Shown here in pieces: positions 45,532 to 57,077 of a DNA stretch of 64,000 bases. A program made the position numbers and the translations under genes. The stretch is from Durusdinium trenchii (Eukaryota > Sar > Dinophyceae > Suessiales > Symbiodiniaceae), in the NCBI GenBank assembly GCA_963970005.1, contig CAXAMN010001237.1:153315-217314 (forward strand), written 5' to 3'. Within the stretch, counting starts at the first letter, position 1. Each line of letters opens with the position of its first letter. The notes beneath the pieces are model-generated. The model searched no databases, was not told the origin of the DNA, and saw only the letters and a program-made list of their open reading frames with translations.

Positions 45532-48500
45532 GATGCGGCTGGTGACGTTTGGGTCTGCGAGCTTGGAGTCTCAACTCGAGCAGGTGGGGATGGACGACGT
45601 GGTGACGGGGGCAACGCCCGTGGGCGGAGCTTCTCCGCGGACGGGTGAAAGCCGGGTTTCGGCCGGCTGGCCGACTGGGGCACGGCTCATGTGTGGGTGG
45701 CAGTGGTCTGTGACTTGGGACGGTAGCCTGCTGAGCCTGAAGGCACTTCTTGGGGCGTTTTGGACTTTGGGGGGTGAAGGGAGTGATTTGAAGTCCACTG
45801 ATTTAGACTCCTGAGAGGTTCCCAGGAGTGCCGCACGTGCCGCACGCCGGAGTTGAGCTGAAGTCTGGGACCGGCTTTTGGACCATGGACAGTGCAAACG
45901 CATTGATGCACTGCACACAAATGCAAGAACAATGCTTCAAAGGATCACTCCCCCTTTTGTTTGCACCTGACTGGATGGTGTTACCATATTTTTCCACTTA
46001 ATTAGGAGGATGACATGCTTCTGCTTCAACGAGTTCTCCTTCAGCACTCTTTCGGCCTCCTTCAGGCGATGGCCTCCTTCGGAAAGATGTCACGTGAAGG
46101 GTGCGGTGTCTTTATTTACTTTTCCGCGCGCGCGGTGTGCTGGGGTGGGTGGCAGGGCGTGTGCACTGGGTTTGGTCTGTGATTCCGATTCGCTTTGCCT
46201 GTTTGCTTTGTGATTGCCTGATGGTACCTACCAGTCCAACCTTTGATTTTGATTGCACTGTTGGAGGAGGATGAATACATCGCTGGGTTTGGTTTGCCAA
46301 CTGAAAAGACTTCGGGGAGTTGAACACGTCCATACTGACAGGATCGGCGGAAATGGAAGGAACCACCATCTTGAAACAGTGGGAGCTGGTCATCTGACGA
46401 CGAACCCGACACCAGGCAGGGTTGCGAAGCACTGGCTCCCACGTGGGCAGCTGGCCGGGGGCCGCAGGTGCGCCTAACCGCTTGTAGGGACAAGCATTTG
46501 AGACCAGATAGATTCTTGGTCACAAGTGTTTGCTAGCTTCTTGGCTAGCTGTCTTTTCATGTGAAACACTGTGCAGAGATAGAAGATGGAGACGTTGAAA
46601 AGGGACGTGTCTTTTTGATTGGTTTTTGACCTCAGTCTACCTACCTCAGTCTGGAGACTTGCTCATGACGATATTTGCTAGCAGACTGCCATGTAGGTCG
46701 GAGGGAAGTTATACTGGTCAGTCCCACGGTGCCTTTTCTCCTCCGCACGTCCGAACCACAAACCGCCCGATGTGAAAAAGCGGGCGCGACAGGGGTCGAG
46801 GCCTCTCCTTCTCCCGCCGTGCCACCAGAGATGTTTCTTTTTGCCCCGAAGAGTGGGTCTGGGAGTGAAAGGGAGGCTAGTGGTGGTGGAAGAGCAGCAA
46901 GACGACTGGCTTAAATGGACTTTCAGATGGCACCTCAAACATCAACCTGGGCAAGCGTGGTTTCAAGGACCTTTTGATGTTTCAGATGCCACTGGCTGAG
47001 CCAATGTGGGCGTGCAGACATGTTCGCAGACTACTCTGAAGGATTTTTTCACTATCACCATCTATCACCACCATTGCCCTTACTGAACAACCATTGCTTT
47101 ACGGATTTCACACGATATACTATAACGGTCAAAAGCGAACTCTTTTCATGGTCCAATGGACGGCTAGGTAGCCTACTTTCTGTGTCACTCCGTATGGCCC
47201 TCGTGCCACATCCAACGTGCCTCGTGCTGATTCGCCCAGGCCCTCCACCCTTCCCAAGCTCAACTCTCCGGCAGATGCTGCGAATGCAGGTGCGGACTCG
47301 AACTCCAGTTGTTGTCGAACTCGGCGCCCCCGTGGCCGCGACGGCCACGTCTCGGTGTGGAAGTTTGGACCTCAGGCCATGGTCAGAGGCTGACCTCCTT
47401 CTCAACCACGCCCTAATGTATATATATGTAGGCCAATTCTGCCAGAGTGTTCGGGTCGAATCCCTTGGTCCGACCGTCGTTCCCGCGGTCCGACCGTCGT
47501 TCCCGCGGTCCGGTGTTCGGTTCGCTGGGGCCACAATTCACGTCAGGGACGGCCCGAGCGACGCGGGAAGTTGCGAGGCAAATGGAAAAGCCGTTTTTTT
47601 TGGTTGAAAAATGGACCTCCTTCCAGGTTTTCAGCCAGGTTTTCAGAAGATGGTGTGTGATGTGCTGAGGGGGAGGGATCCCGTCGATGTTGTCGGTGTT
47701 GCTGCTCCTCACACCACGCTTCAGAACAAGCAAGCCCGCGTTTGAGGATTTTGAGGGCCGTGAAGAACCTCGAGGGCGGCCGAGCTGTGCCGTGGTGCGT
47801 CACCGCGCGTTGCCGCCGTGCGGTCGAAGCTCGGCGTCACCGCGCCAGGGTTTGACGCCCAAGCCGGAGTTGCACCTGGTCTTCCCCATGACGAACCTGC
47901 AGCCCTGGGTGAGGCGGCCTACGTGTTTCACTGTGGCCTTCGTGTTTGGATCCCTCTTGAAGCGGTTGGTCATTTTTCTAGAGGCCGGTAGCCAAGGAGC
48001 CACGGGGGGCTATCCAGATTCCTCCATGTTGGCTTGACGGGAGCCATTTCACGACGGGAGCGACGAAGGGAGCCCCCCGACCCAAACTGCTAGTTCTATA
48101 TCTTAAAAAAAGGCAACGAGTGGGGCCGAAACACGCCCTGCTTTTCGGACGACAAACCACCCAATTTGTGTACCAGGAAAAAAAGGGTGACCCGACGTGG
48201 TCTCATAAACAGTTGGGATGTGCGCAATGGCGGTTGTGCACAGCTTCTGTTGGGTTCCGTGCCACCAAAGCCTAGGGCCTAGGACTTAAGACCGTGGGAA
48301 GAACAGATTGGTGGAGACACAGAGACACACACTTGCTTGAGAAAGAGCTCGCATTCCCTTGTAGAGGCATTGGCAGAAAGAACTCGGCACAGGCAGCCTT
48401 CCTAAATTTGTATTTTTGTATTTCACAGACATGTGACATGACAAGGATGTTCCACTGTTTGCAGGAGCTTCTGAAGGGTCAGTGGTTTCAGAGTAGATGG

Positions 48501-51500
48501 CACAACCCCAAGTTAGGTATTTTTAAACAAGACCCTCATCCTAAATAGGACATCCTGTTGAATTCTGCGCCACTGAAGTGTTGAGAGGACAAACACATCA
48601 GATGTCAATCAGATGGCACGATCCGATCAGGAGCAATCCGACGGCCTATCTTGAGCACATCCTGTTGTATGCTCCGAGCTCAGATGACTCTTTTTTGACT
48701 AATGAACAGTTATTGGTTCTCATTTGCCCGGAATTCGTTGGAGAAGATTTAATCTTATATAACTTATATCTTTGTATACATTATATATATACCCTAGGAT
48801 TCAAACAACCATTGATTTAATGGTCTTTACCAAAGAACCATTGTTTTACTAAGGATTTTTACATTACACCACCAGCTCAACCGTTCTTTTAACGGTCTTT
48901 GAAGACTAGGGTATATATATTATATAGTTCTTTTCGTTCTTCCATGGACTGCTCGTGTCAGATGCGAGCACAAGCACAAGGGGGGAAGCACACTCATTGC
49001 TTCTGTTGGCTGCTATTGGCTCAGGCCCAACCTGCTTGCGGTTTATAACCTGCCCAATGCCGCATCTGCGCTGAGGCTGGTGGCGGCTCCCTGCTTTTGG
49101 CTTGGAGAGATCAGTCCGGACACCGAGTGAAGACCAAGCCGCCATTGCTTGTGCGCGCGGCTTATCTGCGCGTGGCCACGTGGGGATGTCACTGGTGACC
49201 CACATTTTGAGGAGAAGCCGGGGGAGCACCTGGTCTGTATTTTTGGGTCGTTGCCCCACCCAGAAGCCCAGATCAAGCTGTCTTGGCTCCAGAGAGAGAT
49301 GGATCCAGGAAAAACGGAAACACATCTGTGGCTGGGGGGAACACGCCCAACTAGACTTGACAGTATACCGGAAGTTGTTCGGAAGATCACGTGTTCAATA
49401 GCCTGGGCAAGTGCAAACTGGACATGGGGAAGGTTTGATCGCGACAGCTTTTTTGCTTCTGGCCGCGATGCTACAGGCTTGGGGTTGCTTCAAGCCTGGC
49501 GGTGAGTCAAGAGGACGTTTTCAGAGAAAAAGAGGAAGTGTGCTACCCCATGCTTTTTTTGGTGGGTCTCTTTCGGTTTTGCTTGATCGTTTGGATTGAT
49601 TCGTTTTTCTCTTTGTGTCATGCGTTTTTGGGTGGCAGTCGATTTGTTTACCATTTGTTCTCTTGTTGCCATGGATGGTTTTTTGTGACCCTTTATGGAA
49701 AAGGCATGGACGCAGCTTTTGAATCCGGAGCCTTTTCTCGCTTTGCTAGATGGGCCACCCAGCGCGTTTTCGTCACGGTGTTGGGTGCTATTGCATGAGT
49801 CGGCGCACGTGCATCCCGGTGTCCCATGCCACGTGCATCCCAGTCACACCAACCCTCGAGGCACTCAAGACATCCCAACCACTCAGAGCTCTCTTCCTGT
49901 CAGCAGCGCCACAACCTCGGACCGGCCGCGACAGGATAGCAGCGCGGGGTCCAAGATCATCGTCTCCATGGCGCTTCTTCCGGAGGCGCGTGCCGAAAAA
50001 GGCCGCGGCAAGCCGGAGGCGGAGTCCCGGCAGAGTCCGGCAGAGTCGGCTCGTGGACCGGCGGATCCGGCGGCTGCCTCGCAGCGGCGACGCAGGGTGT
50101 GGAGCGCCTCCCGGAGCTCTTCGAGGCCTTCTTTGCCTTCGTGGGCCGCGCACGGGCGCGCACGGGCACCCAATTCCTCGGGCACTGCAGGGGGGGGGAA
50201 CGATGAGAGCCGGATGAGATGTGATGGGAGCGGTGCAGGGTACAGGTCGCAACCGAAAAGGGCAACGAGCCGGATGAAAAAGGGACAGCAAAACGGAAGA
50301 CCCTGGGTTTTGATGCTGGGACCCTGGGTCATTGGGAAGCTATGCATTGATTCCGAAGCTGTGCATTCCGACTCATTGCGCGTATTGTTTCGACCTCATC
50401 CAGAGACTTTTGTCAGCTTGAGTGCTGATGATTCCAGCATTCTTGCAGACTAGACTGACTAGACAATGCACTGCGAGTGTATGTATCATAGGGTGTAGTC
50501 CCTGTGATAGTCAAGGGAGACGAGATACATACAGCTTTGACAGCCTTCATGTAACACCTAGAGGAGAGTGTATGGCCAATGTAGCATGCAGTAGAGCTCG
50601 GGCTCCTCTTTTACATGAATTATCAGACATGCACAACAGAAGAAACCATTTCTTGTACACTCTGACTCACTAATATGGAAGTGGAAAAGGGATGAAAAGG
50701 GTCCCTTGGAAAACTACTTTACGAACAGTTTTTTCCACTTCCATTTTAGTCAGTCGGAGAGTACCATGTATCCACTCATTTTTGTGGAGGTACTTGATCA
50801 TCATCATACCGTTCTCGACAGGGGACTTCACAAATACCGTTCTCGACAGGTCGGAACTTCTGAGAAGGGCTTCAGGCCGAAAGTGGACAGGCTTGAGGCT
50901 GTCATTCATACCCAAAGCAGGCTATATCAGCACTTTTTCAAACAGGGGGGGACACCTCCCCATAAGAGCTCGAATACCATCATCGCTCAGCCCGAAACCT
51001 GGATGAAGGCTGTGGCGTACTCCACCCTGACCGGAGATCGTCGCTTTTGTATTTAGATGTATTCTAGAGTGTTAGAAAGATGCCCTATATAGTGCTGGGG
51101 GCCTGGCGCTCCAATTCATGGAGGCCATGACTGGAACTATATAACTATATATATATATATATTATCAGTTACTCACAAGGGTGCTTGATGGACAGCCCTT
51201 ACCCAAACAGGGGACCCTGGAAGAGAGAACCCCTGGGTCGTCCCAGATTCCATAGGCCTTCCACCCGAGTTCTCGGCGGTGCCGAGGCACGCGAGAGCAG
51301 AAGCTGGCGGTGCTCGGCTCATTGCAAGAGTTGGGAGTGCTCAGACGTGCTCGGCATCCATTTTTTTGAGTTCTCGGTGGGACCTGGTGGAAGAGGAGCA
51401 GTACATTTTTGCAGTTTTTGTGTTGAGAGGTGAGCAGCAGATGCATTTGATGCATTTCCGCCCCTTTCTAGGGAAGACTTAGAGCTAGACCTACAGCACT

Positions 51501-53559
51501 TTTTTCGTTTCCAGCTAAGTGGGGCAATGCTAACGATCTGGGATGGTACTGATGGGGACATTTGAGTGGACAAGGGGTGTGAGTGGAAGGGTTTTCCAGG
51601 TCTTCTCACCTTACTTTACTTCCAAACACTGGGAGGCGGCCACTTTGCACTCAGCTACCTGAACAGCAACGTTCACACGTTCTGGCCATTTGGTCGCCAG
51701 CGGCACCTGCAACCCAGGCATTTGAATGTTTTGAGCACTTTGTCAGAAGGATGCTTCCTTTGGACTGGCTGCTTCGCCTCACTACTGGATCCTTTTGATT
51801 CCTGAGACGAAAAAGGGGTGTCCCCATGTAGGGTGGACGGCTGCTGAAACAGGGCTTCTTCTTGCCCATCCATCACCTCTGCAAGCGCGGGCGGTTTTCG
51901 AAGTCAGATCCTTCCGATTCCTTCCGAACGGTTTCCTTCCAACGTCAGGGTGAATTCTGGACTCTCTTCGAGCGCCCAAAAGGGGCGGTCCTTGGATGCT
52001 GTGGGATCGATCGTGCCGAAAGGCGCGAAAGGCGCCTCGGTCCAGGTCCGCTCAGTTGGGCTATGACTGGGCTGCTTTGCAGGCCGCCCTGGTCGGCGCT
52101 CGGGCGAGCCTCCGAGCCTCCGCGGTCGTTGGAGAGCCACCGGGTGACCAGTGCCCGTGGGGGCTTGCCGATGTCTTGTGGGAGAACAGCTGATTTCCTT
52201 TGAGGGTACTGCGGGGGCAGGGTTTTAGGCTCAGTATGCTTGGAAGCGAAGGAGCTTCCTTCTCCAACGGATGTCATGTTCGAACACTTGGGTCACCTCT
52301 TCCGGCAGTGTCTTTGGCCGTCTCTGTCTCGTCCGTTGTCTTCGACCATCGGCCTTTGGGCTTGAACACAGCTGACACCTTTTCAGCCTCGACGTGACCT
52401 TAGGTCGTTGCTGGAAGAAGTTCTTCCGGTGGGCTAAGCTGTTTACTGCGCACCCTTTCGTTCACTTTCGCCCGAGCGAGCCACCATGCCCCATGAAGCC
52501 CCAGGAGGCGTCCAGGGCCGCCTCGCAGATGGCCAACGACATGACGAAGCTGGCCGCGCCAGGGCGCTAGCTTTGGACGAGCGTTGGACACGTGAACCAG
52601 GGGTCCGTGGATGGGGATGGGGATGAGAATGAAGGCCCTGAAACGGCTGAAGCAGCCTAGTTCGGTCGATTTCTTTCCTCAAAAACATCGCAGAAACGGG
52701 AGAGGCAGCCAACTTCACTCTCAAAGAGAACCACTCGCCAGATCCTCCCCAAAGCCGCTGCTTCGAGTGAACCACGGTCAACCCAGTGAACCCTTCCACC
52801 CGCTTCTTCGCATCAATCGAAGCCACTTCGAGACCTGCTTCCTGGAGCAGCGGGGGGGGTGAGGTCCGAAAACGACTCAACGACCAGATCCTGAGAAAAC
52901 AGCCTCCTCATCACACACGGCGTGTAGGTCAAACACCAGATTGTTTGAAGCCCATGCAAGTCGAGGAAGCCAATTCTTCTTCTCCCGGATCCTGCCGAAC
53001 GAGGTCTGATTTGCTCGTCGCTGAGAACCTTATTTTGGATCCGGACGTGGACAAGATCGACCGGCTGCTGGAGAGGTGAGACATGGTGAGACGATGAGAC
53101 TCAGCGCACAAGGAGGGACGAGATGGGACGTCCTTTCTAAGGACGTCCTTGGGGTCAAATCGATGGGGAATTCCATGGGTTTAGGTTTGAAGTCTTTGGG
53201 CGAAATGGGGCAAGGAACGCTATATACATTATATTAAATACAAATTTTCTGCCTACTACCCTTTTCCTTTCTGAAAAACGATGCAATACTTGTAGATCTT
53301 TGTGAGTTTCTGCATCCGAATAGGTCCTTTTCAACCAGAAAAAACATTGCTCTTCTTAATGTGACTTCGCTGGCCCTGCCTTGACCCATAAACCAAACCC
53401 TATGTGCTTGACTTGCCATGACTTGCCCGGTCTCACCCTTTTTGGCACTTTCGCACCACCCGGTCTCACCCGGTCTCGGACCTCGGCGGCTTTCCCTTCA
53501 GGCTGCGGCCCGAGGGGATGCTGGCCATCTTGGTGGATGCGGCGAACTCGAGCTTCTGG
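45532..53559 (+). CDS. Insulinase-type (M16) metallopeptidase, end of domain 1 and domain 2 exons
   Basis: Exons: 45532-45583 (MRLVTFGSASLESQLEQ); 47849-47908 (GLTPKPELHLVFPMTNLQPW); 49935 to about 49976 (DSSAGSKIIVSMAL); 50096 to about 50148 (GVERLPELFEAFFAFVG); 52505-52561 (EASRAASQMANDMTKLAAP); about 53024-53075 (ENLILDPDVDKIDRLLE); 53502 to about 53559 (LRPEGMLAILVDAANSSFW). They follow the M16 order from the 'RM.LV' strand after the first domain through the inactive second domain. The intron 53076-53501 is a clean GTGAG...CAG. The first exon joins in frame to the last exon of the block at 7.6-10.6 kb (CPPR + MRLV), so the two blocks look like one gene. Not found: the KP..Y/HEG exon after NLQPW, and domains 3 and 4. 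I saw no copy of domain 1 near this block. Confidence 0.75.
45584..47848. other. Probable M16 intron(s), no exon assigned
   Basis: A short frame at about 46450-46480 (QVRLTAC after GCCGCAG) could be a missing M16 exon, but it is too short to trust. I see nothing else. Confidence 0.35.
47471..47510. repeat. Two-copy 20-bp tandem repeat
   Basis: The unit CGACCGTCGTTCCCGCGGTC is repeated exactly twice. Confidence 0.95.
47909..49934. other. Probable M16 intron, contains an inverted-repeat element
   Basis: The expected KP..Y/HEG exon of M16 domain 2 should lie here but was not recognised. The region contains the element at 48783-48920 and is AT-rich around it. Confidence 0.4.
48783..48920. repeat. 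138-bp element with perfect 15-bp terminal inverted repeats (TATACCCTAG family)
   Basis: ATATATATACCCTAG (48783-48797) is exactly complementary to CTAGGGTATATATAT (48906-48920). Inside are small hairpins of one pattern, ACCATT...AATGGT and ACCGTT...AACGGT. The same ends occur at 56965-57077, so this is a mobile-looking family. Confidence 0.75.
50149..52504. other. Probable M16 intron(s), no exon assigned
   Basis: Open stretches at 51580-51800 and 51860-52200 have competing frames and no motif I can place. The region contains the inverted-repeat element at 50665-50754 and a doubled ATACCGTTCTCGACAGG at about 50803 and 50832. Confidence 0.35.
50665..50754. repeat. 90-bp element with 24-bp imperfect terminal inverted repeats
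   Basis: ATGGAAGTGGAAAA (50675-50688) pairs perfectly with TTTTCCACTTCCAT (50731-50744). Ten more bases outward on each side also pair, with two mismatches. The loop is short and noncoding. Confidence 0.75.
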
Positions 53560-53959
53560 CGACGTCGGGGGGTCCAGAGCAGCGCTGGAGAGGCGTGGGG
53601 CTGCGCTTTGGAACAGGTTGGGGCACCAAGTCTTGACTAGATGTATGGGGAGATTGAAGGGGGGCGGCTCCCAAGTGATTTGGAGATTGAAAGGATTCAT
53701 ATACGCAATACACACACCCACCCCCACACCCACACCCACACTGAACATGTACACTCTTTGGGCATATTGGACTGAATGTCGGACATGTTTGGAAAAGCAA
53801 CACTCCTATCTATCGAAGACAAACTCCTTTGGCAGGCCTTTCCCGGCAATGCGTTTCGGGTTGGGGGAGGAGTTTGGGAGGTACAATGAGTGTAGCTGCT
53901 TCCTCCTTCAGCATTTGGTCCTTGAAAGCCACCGTGAGTGATCCTGCGGTCTTTGGACC

Positions 53960-54217
53960 ATGGCAAGTGTGGCGGATGGCTGGTGGAGTGGCATCCCAGT
54001 GGCCCTACCCACCCTTCAGCCCGGCTCACTCCATGTGCCTGACGATCTACCTCGTCCACCCCCTGGTCATTCAAAGGTGCCAATACCAATGCCTGGCCAA
54101 CCTTGGCATGATGATGAGGATGAATCCGACGACGGCGAGCCATACGAGCCCTTACCAACAGCAGGGAGCATCAAGCGCCGCTACAGGGAGCACATCGGAT
54201 TAATTCAATTCTGGTGA
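53960..54217 (+). CDS. Candidate coding ORF (85 aa), Pro-rich then acidic, unknown
   Basis: The frame from ATG reads MASVADGWWSGIPVALPTLQ, then PGSLHVPDDLPRPPPGHSKV, an acidic run HDDEDESDDGEPYEP, and a basic RRYREH end before TGA. The composition is strongly protein-like. It lies between the last recognised M16 exon and the ankyrin frame. It could be an M16 domain 2-3 linker exon, the start of the ankyrin gene, or an independent small gene. None of these is proven. Confidence 0.4.
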   Translation: MASVADGWWSGIPVALPTLQPGSLHVPDDLPRPPPGHSKVPIPMPGQPWHDDEDESDDGEPYEPLPTAGSIKRRYREHIGLIQFW

Positions 54218-54378
54218 AAGCTTGAGTGGTTACGACAACGACATAGCCAATGCTAGTATGAAATGTATGATAATGCATGAATCTTGGTTCACCAAACATT
54301 TGGGTGAACGCACAACTTGTATACCCCTTAGTTCCCAGCTGTTTTCAAAAGAAGCTTCTTTGCACCGATCGAAGGCAA

Positions 54379-54802
54379 ATGGAGCGAGAAGAAGTACGGA
54401 GCTTCCTTTCGAGGCATGGCTTTGCAGACGTGAACACGTTGCGGAGAAGACGCTCTGGATATCTCCACTTTTCCTGTCTATTTGGGGAGGAGGAGGAGTT
54501 CTATCCGATTCACGTGGCGGTGAAAACAGGGAACGTGAAGATGATCAGATTGCTCCTGCAAGTGGGCGCCAAGAAAGAGCAGGAGACCTCGAGGGGGGCG
54601 GACGGCTTGGGAAATCGCTCAGGATTGCATCCGATGCAAGCACAACGCTGCGCAGATGGAGGGGATCCTTCAGATCTTGGAAGGAAAGATGAAGAAGCTT
54701 GGCTTGTCTCACGTTCAGTTCCTGGAAAGGGCAGTAACAGCCAGGCAGGTATTTGGAACCGCCGTGTTCAGGTTTCGAGGGTCGGGTTTTCATATTGTGT
54801 AA
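54379..54802 (+). pseudogene. Ankyrin-repeat protein reading frame with a one-base frameshift
   Basis: From ATG the frame reads MEREEVRSFLSRHGFADVNT and then FYPIHVAVKTGNVKMIRLLL with QVGAKKEQ, a clear ankyrin repeat (PIH.AV..G....I.LLL..GA). After six G at 54593-54598 the ankyrin-like sequence continues in another frame (RTAWEIAQDCIRCKHNAAQM, then EGILQILEGKMKKLGL) to TAA at 54800-54802, or to a GT donor at 54749. One G fewer in the run would restore one continuous frame. This is either a real frameshift in a decayed gene copy or a base-count error in the assembly. Ankyrin proteins bind other proteins; no partner can be inferred. Only one full repeat is visible. Confidence 0.6.
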
Positions 54803-55742
54803 ACCATCCACTTATCCAACAAAACCAACAAGAATTGTAAACCATCCACTCATCATCACATGCTTTTCTTTCTCTTCGACGGATTGCACAGACCAGGACG
54901 ACCTGGTCAGCCTCAGATCTACTCCGGGCGACCCACACCGTGAACCCCGCGAACGGCTAAACATTGGCGCTCGGCTCGCGCCCCGAAACGGCGGCCGCAG
55001 TCGGAGAGCGCCGATGTCGCTTCCGACGGCCGATGGAGTCGATTGATGTCTCTTTATGTCTCTTTTCTATTTATGTCTCTTTTCCCAGCGAGGTGTTCAC
55101 TTTTTCATTGATGTTGCACAACTTGCCTTGGGTTATATTGTTGGGTCGGTGGGCGAGGCAAGGTGAGTGATTGCAATGTGGATGATGGCAAGGTAGGTCG
55201 ATCAATTGGTGAGTGAGTCACCTTGTTGGAAGATGGAACAGTGAATCTCCAGTCTTTACCAGTTGCAATGGCTCAGTTCAGGAGTCTTTTTGCTGGAGTT
55301 GTTAGGAAAGTGTCTGGACAGATTCCACGCCACATGGCTGACTCTGTAGAAGCAAGTTACATGGTTCGCTGTCTGTCACCAACCTTTGTTTTGGATTTTT
55401 AGACTCTGCCAAAAGGCAGAGAGCCGGAGTCAAGCTACAAGCTTCTCCAGCCTCTCGTCCTTCCCCGCACCGGCACCGTGCTACTCCTCCGTTCCGGGAA
55501 AGATCACCGGACAGCATTTCCCGCCGCTTCGCCGGACACCGAAGACCTCGGTTCCAACGCGGCGGCGCCCCGCCGGACGCTCCGCTGCGCCTCGCGCAGC
55601 GGCGAAAAACCCGCGGCGACACGGTGCGGTTCGCGGCGAAACGGTGGGGGTCCAGTGGTGGGTGGGTGTCCGAGTTGGCAGGGCGTTGTTCCCATGTTTT
55701 CCCCCTTAAAGGATCTGAAAGGGTGGTTATGCCATGTACAAC

Positions 55743-55825
55743 CATCCTGGAGTAGATTGCATATGATCAATATGATCGAAAAGCACTATGTGGATGGTGG
55801 ATTTTCCATCTTCTACTCCAGGATG
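55743..55825. repeat. 83-bp element with perfect 14-bp terminal inverted repeats
   Basis: CATCCTGGAGTAGA (55743-55756) is exactly complementary to TCTACTCCAGGATG (55812-55825). The spacer is 55 bp and noncoding. Confidence 0.7.
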
Positions 55826-56964
55826 ACTCGTTCTTCATCAGATCCTCCTGCGGAGTTCCGGTTGTCTCGCCTCGGGCGCGGCACCTTTGAGGTTCACCGG
55901 AGGACGCAAGGCAGGGACGGGAGACGCTGGTGGCCAGCTTCCTGATCTTGAGACTCTCCGACTCATGGAGACATGGAGATGTTTGTAAATGGTTTTTCTC
56001 TACTTGTCGGAGTTGCTTTCCACTTCTGTGATGTGTTTGTCGGAGCTTGTCGGAGTGTAGATCAGGTTAGATGTTGTTCACCATGGCTTTAGCTTGGCCC
56101 CCTAGCTTTTCCGCTAAAGGCCGAAGGAGGCTGGCCATGTCAGACGCAACATGTGTGGGTCACAATGCTTCAAATCCTAGTGCAGCGTTTCGCTGTAGTT
56201 GCCGCTTGGGCCGAGTTCTGTTTTGGTCCTTGGGAGCCCAAGGGTTAGTTGACTTGGGTGTGGGTCAAAGATTGGCACAGTTCATTGGCAGCAAAGCAAT
56301 ATGTTCATATTGACATAGCCAGTTGAAGCGTGAATGGGGTGTGAGGAGCTGAACTGACAGCACGGCCTGAATCCTGAACTGACCCACGCGGCCCGAAGCG
56401 GCGCCTGTCTTTCTAGATGTCGGATCGATGTCGGATCGAAGAAGGTGGTGAAGAGCATCGCGTCCCCTCTCTCTCTCTCTTTCTTCCTCTCTCTGTTTGT
56501 ACATCTCTGATGTCCTGCAGATGGCCTGGGAGTGGAATCTCGAAATTCACACCTGTACCTCAAGGGCCCCATGACATGGGACTGCTGCCTTCTGTTAGCA
56601 CGGGCATGTCATCTTCCGCCACCCGCAACCTCTGTGGCTCACCCGCAGCGCGGGACTTCCTCGTTCCTCGGGGCCTCGGCGAGGTGCCGAGGTGACGAAC
56701 AGGGCAGTGGAGGAGCAGTTCTGTGCAGGTTGACGAACTGGGAGGATAGAGTGGCCAGATCATCCACTCAAGTACAGTCTAAACAACCACCAACGGCCCG
56801 GAAATTGCTCCAGCTCCCAACAGCGGAAGGGCGAGAGTTTGCGCGCCTGGCCGGCGTACCATGAGTGTGAAACGGGTGGTTCGAAGCGTGCTGTTGGGTG
56901 CTCTGAGCGAATTGAAGAGCCAGCTTGGCAAATATGCTTAAACCGGCCCAGAAGTGTCAGTAGG

Positions 56965-57077
56965 TATACCCTAGAAGTCCAAAGACTATATTTTGACCGA
57001 CTGAAGTAAAGGAAATTCCTTTTCGGGTCACCTAGTCAGACCATTCTTTTTATGGTCTGACCGACTCCCAGGGTATA
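56965..57077. repeat. 113-bp element with TATACCCTAG-type inverted ends
   Basis: TATACCCTAGAAGTC at the left matches the reverse complement of the right end (GACTCCCAGGGTATA) at 12 of 15 positions. An inner hairpin, CAGACCAT...ATGGTCTG, mirrors the inner hairpins of the 48783-48920 element. Both belong to one family. Confidence 0.65.

Noticed and set aside
55115..55150. QLALGYIVGS in one frame, similar to the EQLGYIV motif of M16 domain 4
   Set aside because: Only about ten residues, with an extra Ala-Leu, low-GC surroundings and no supporting neighbouring exons.
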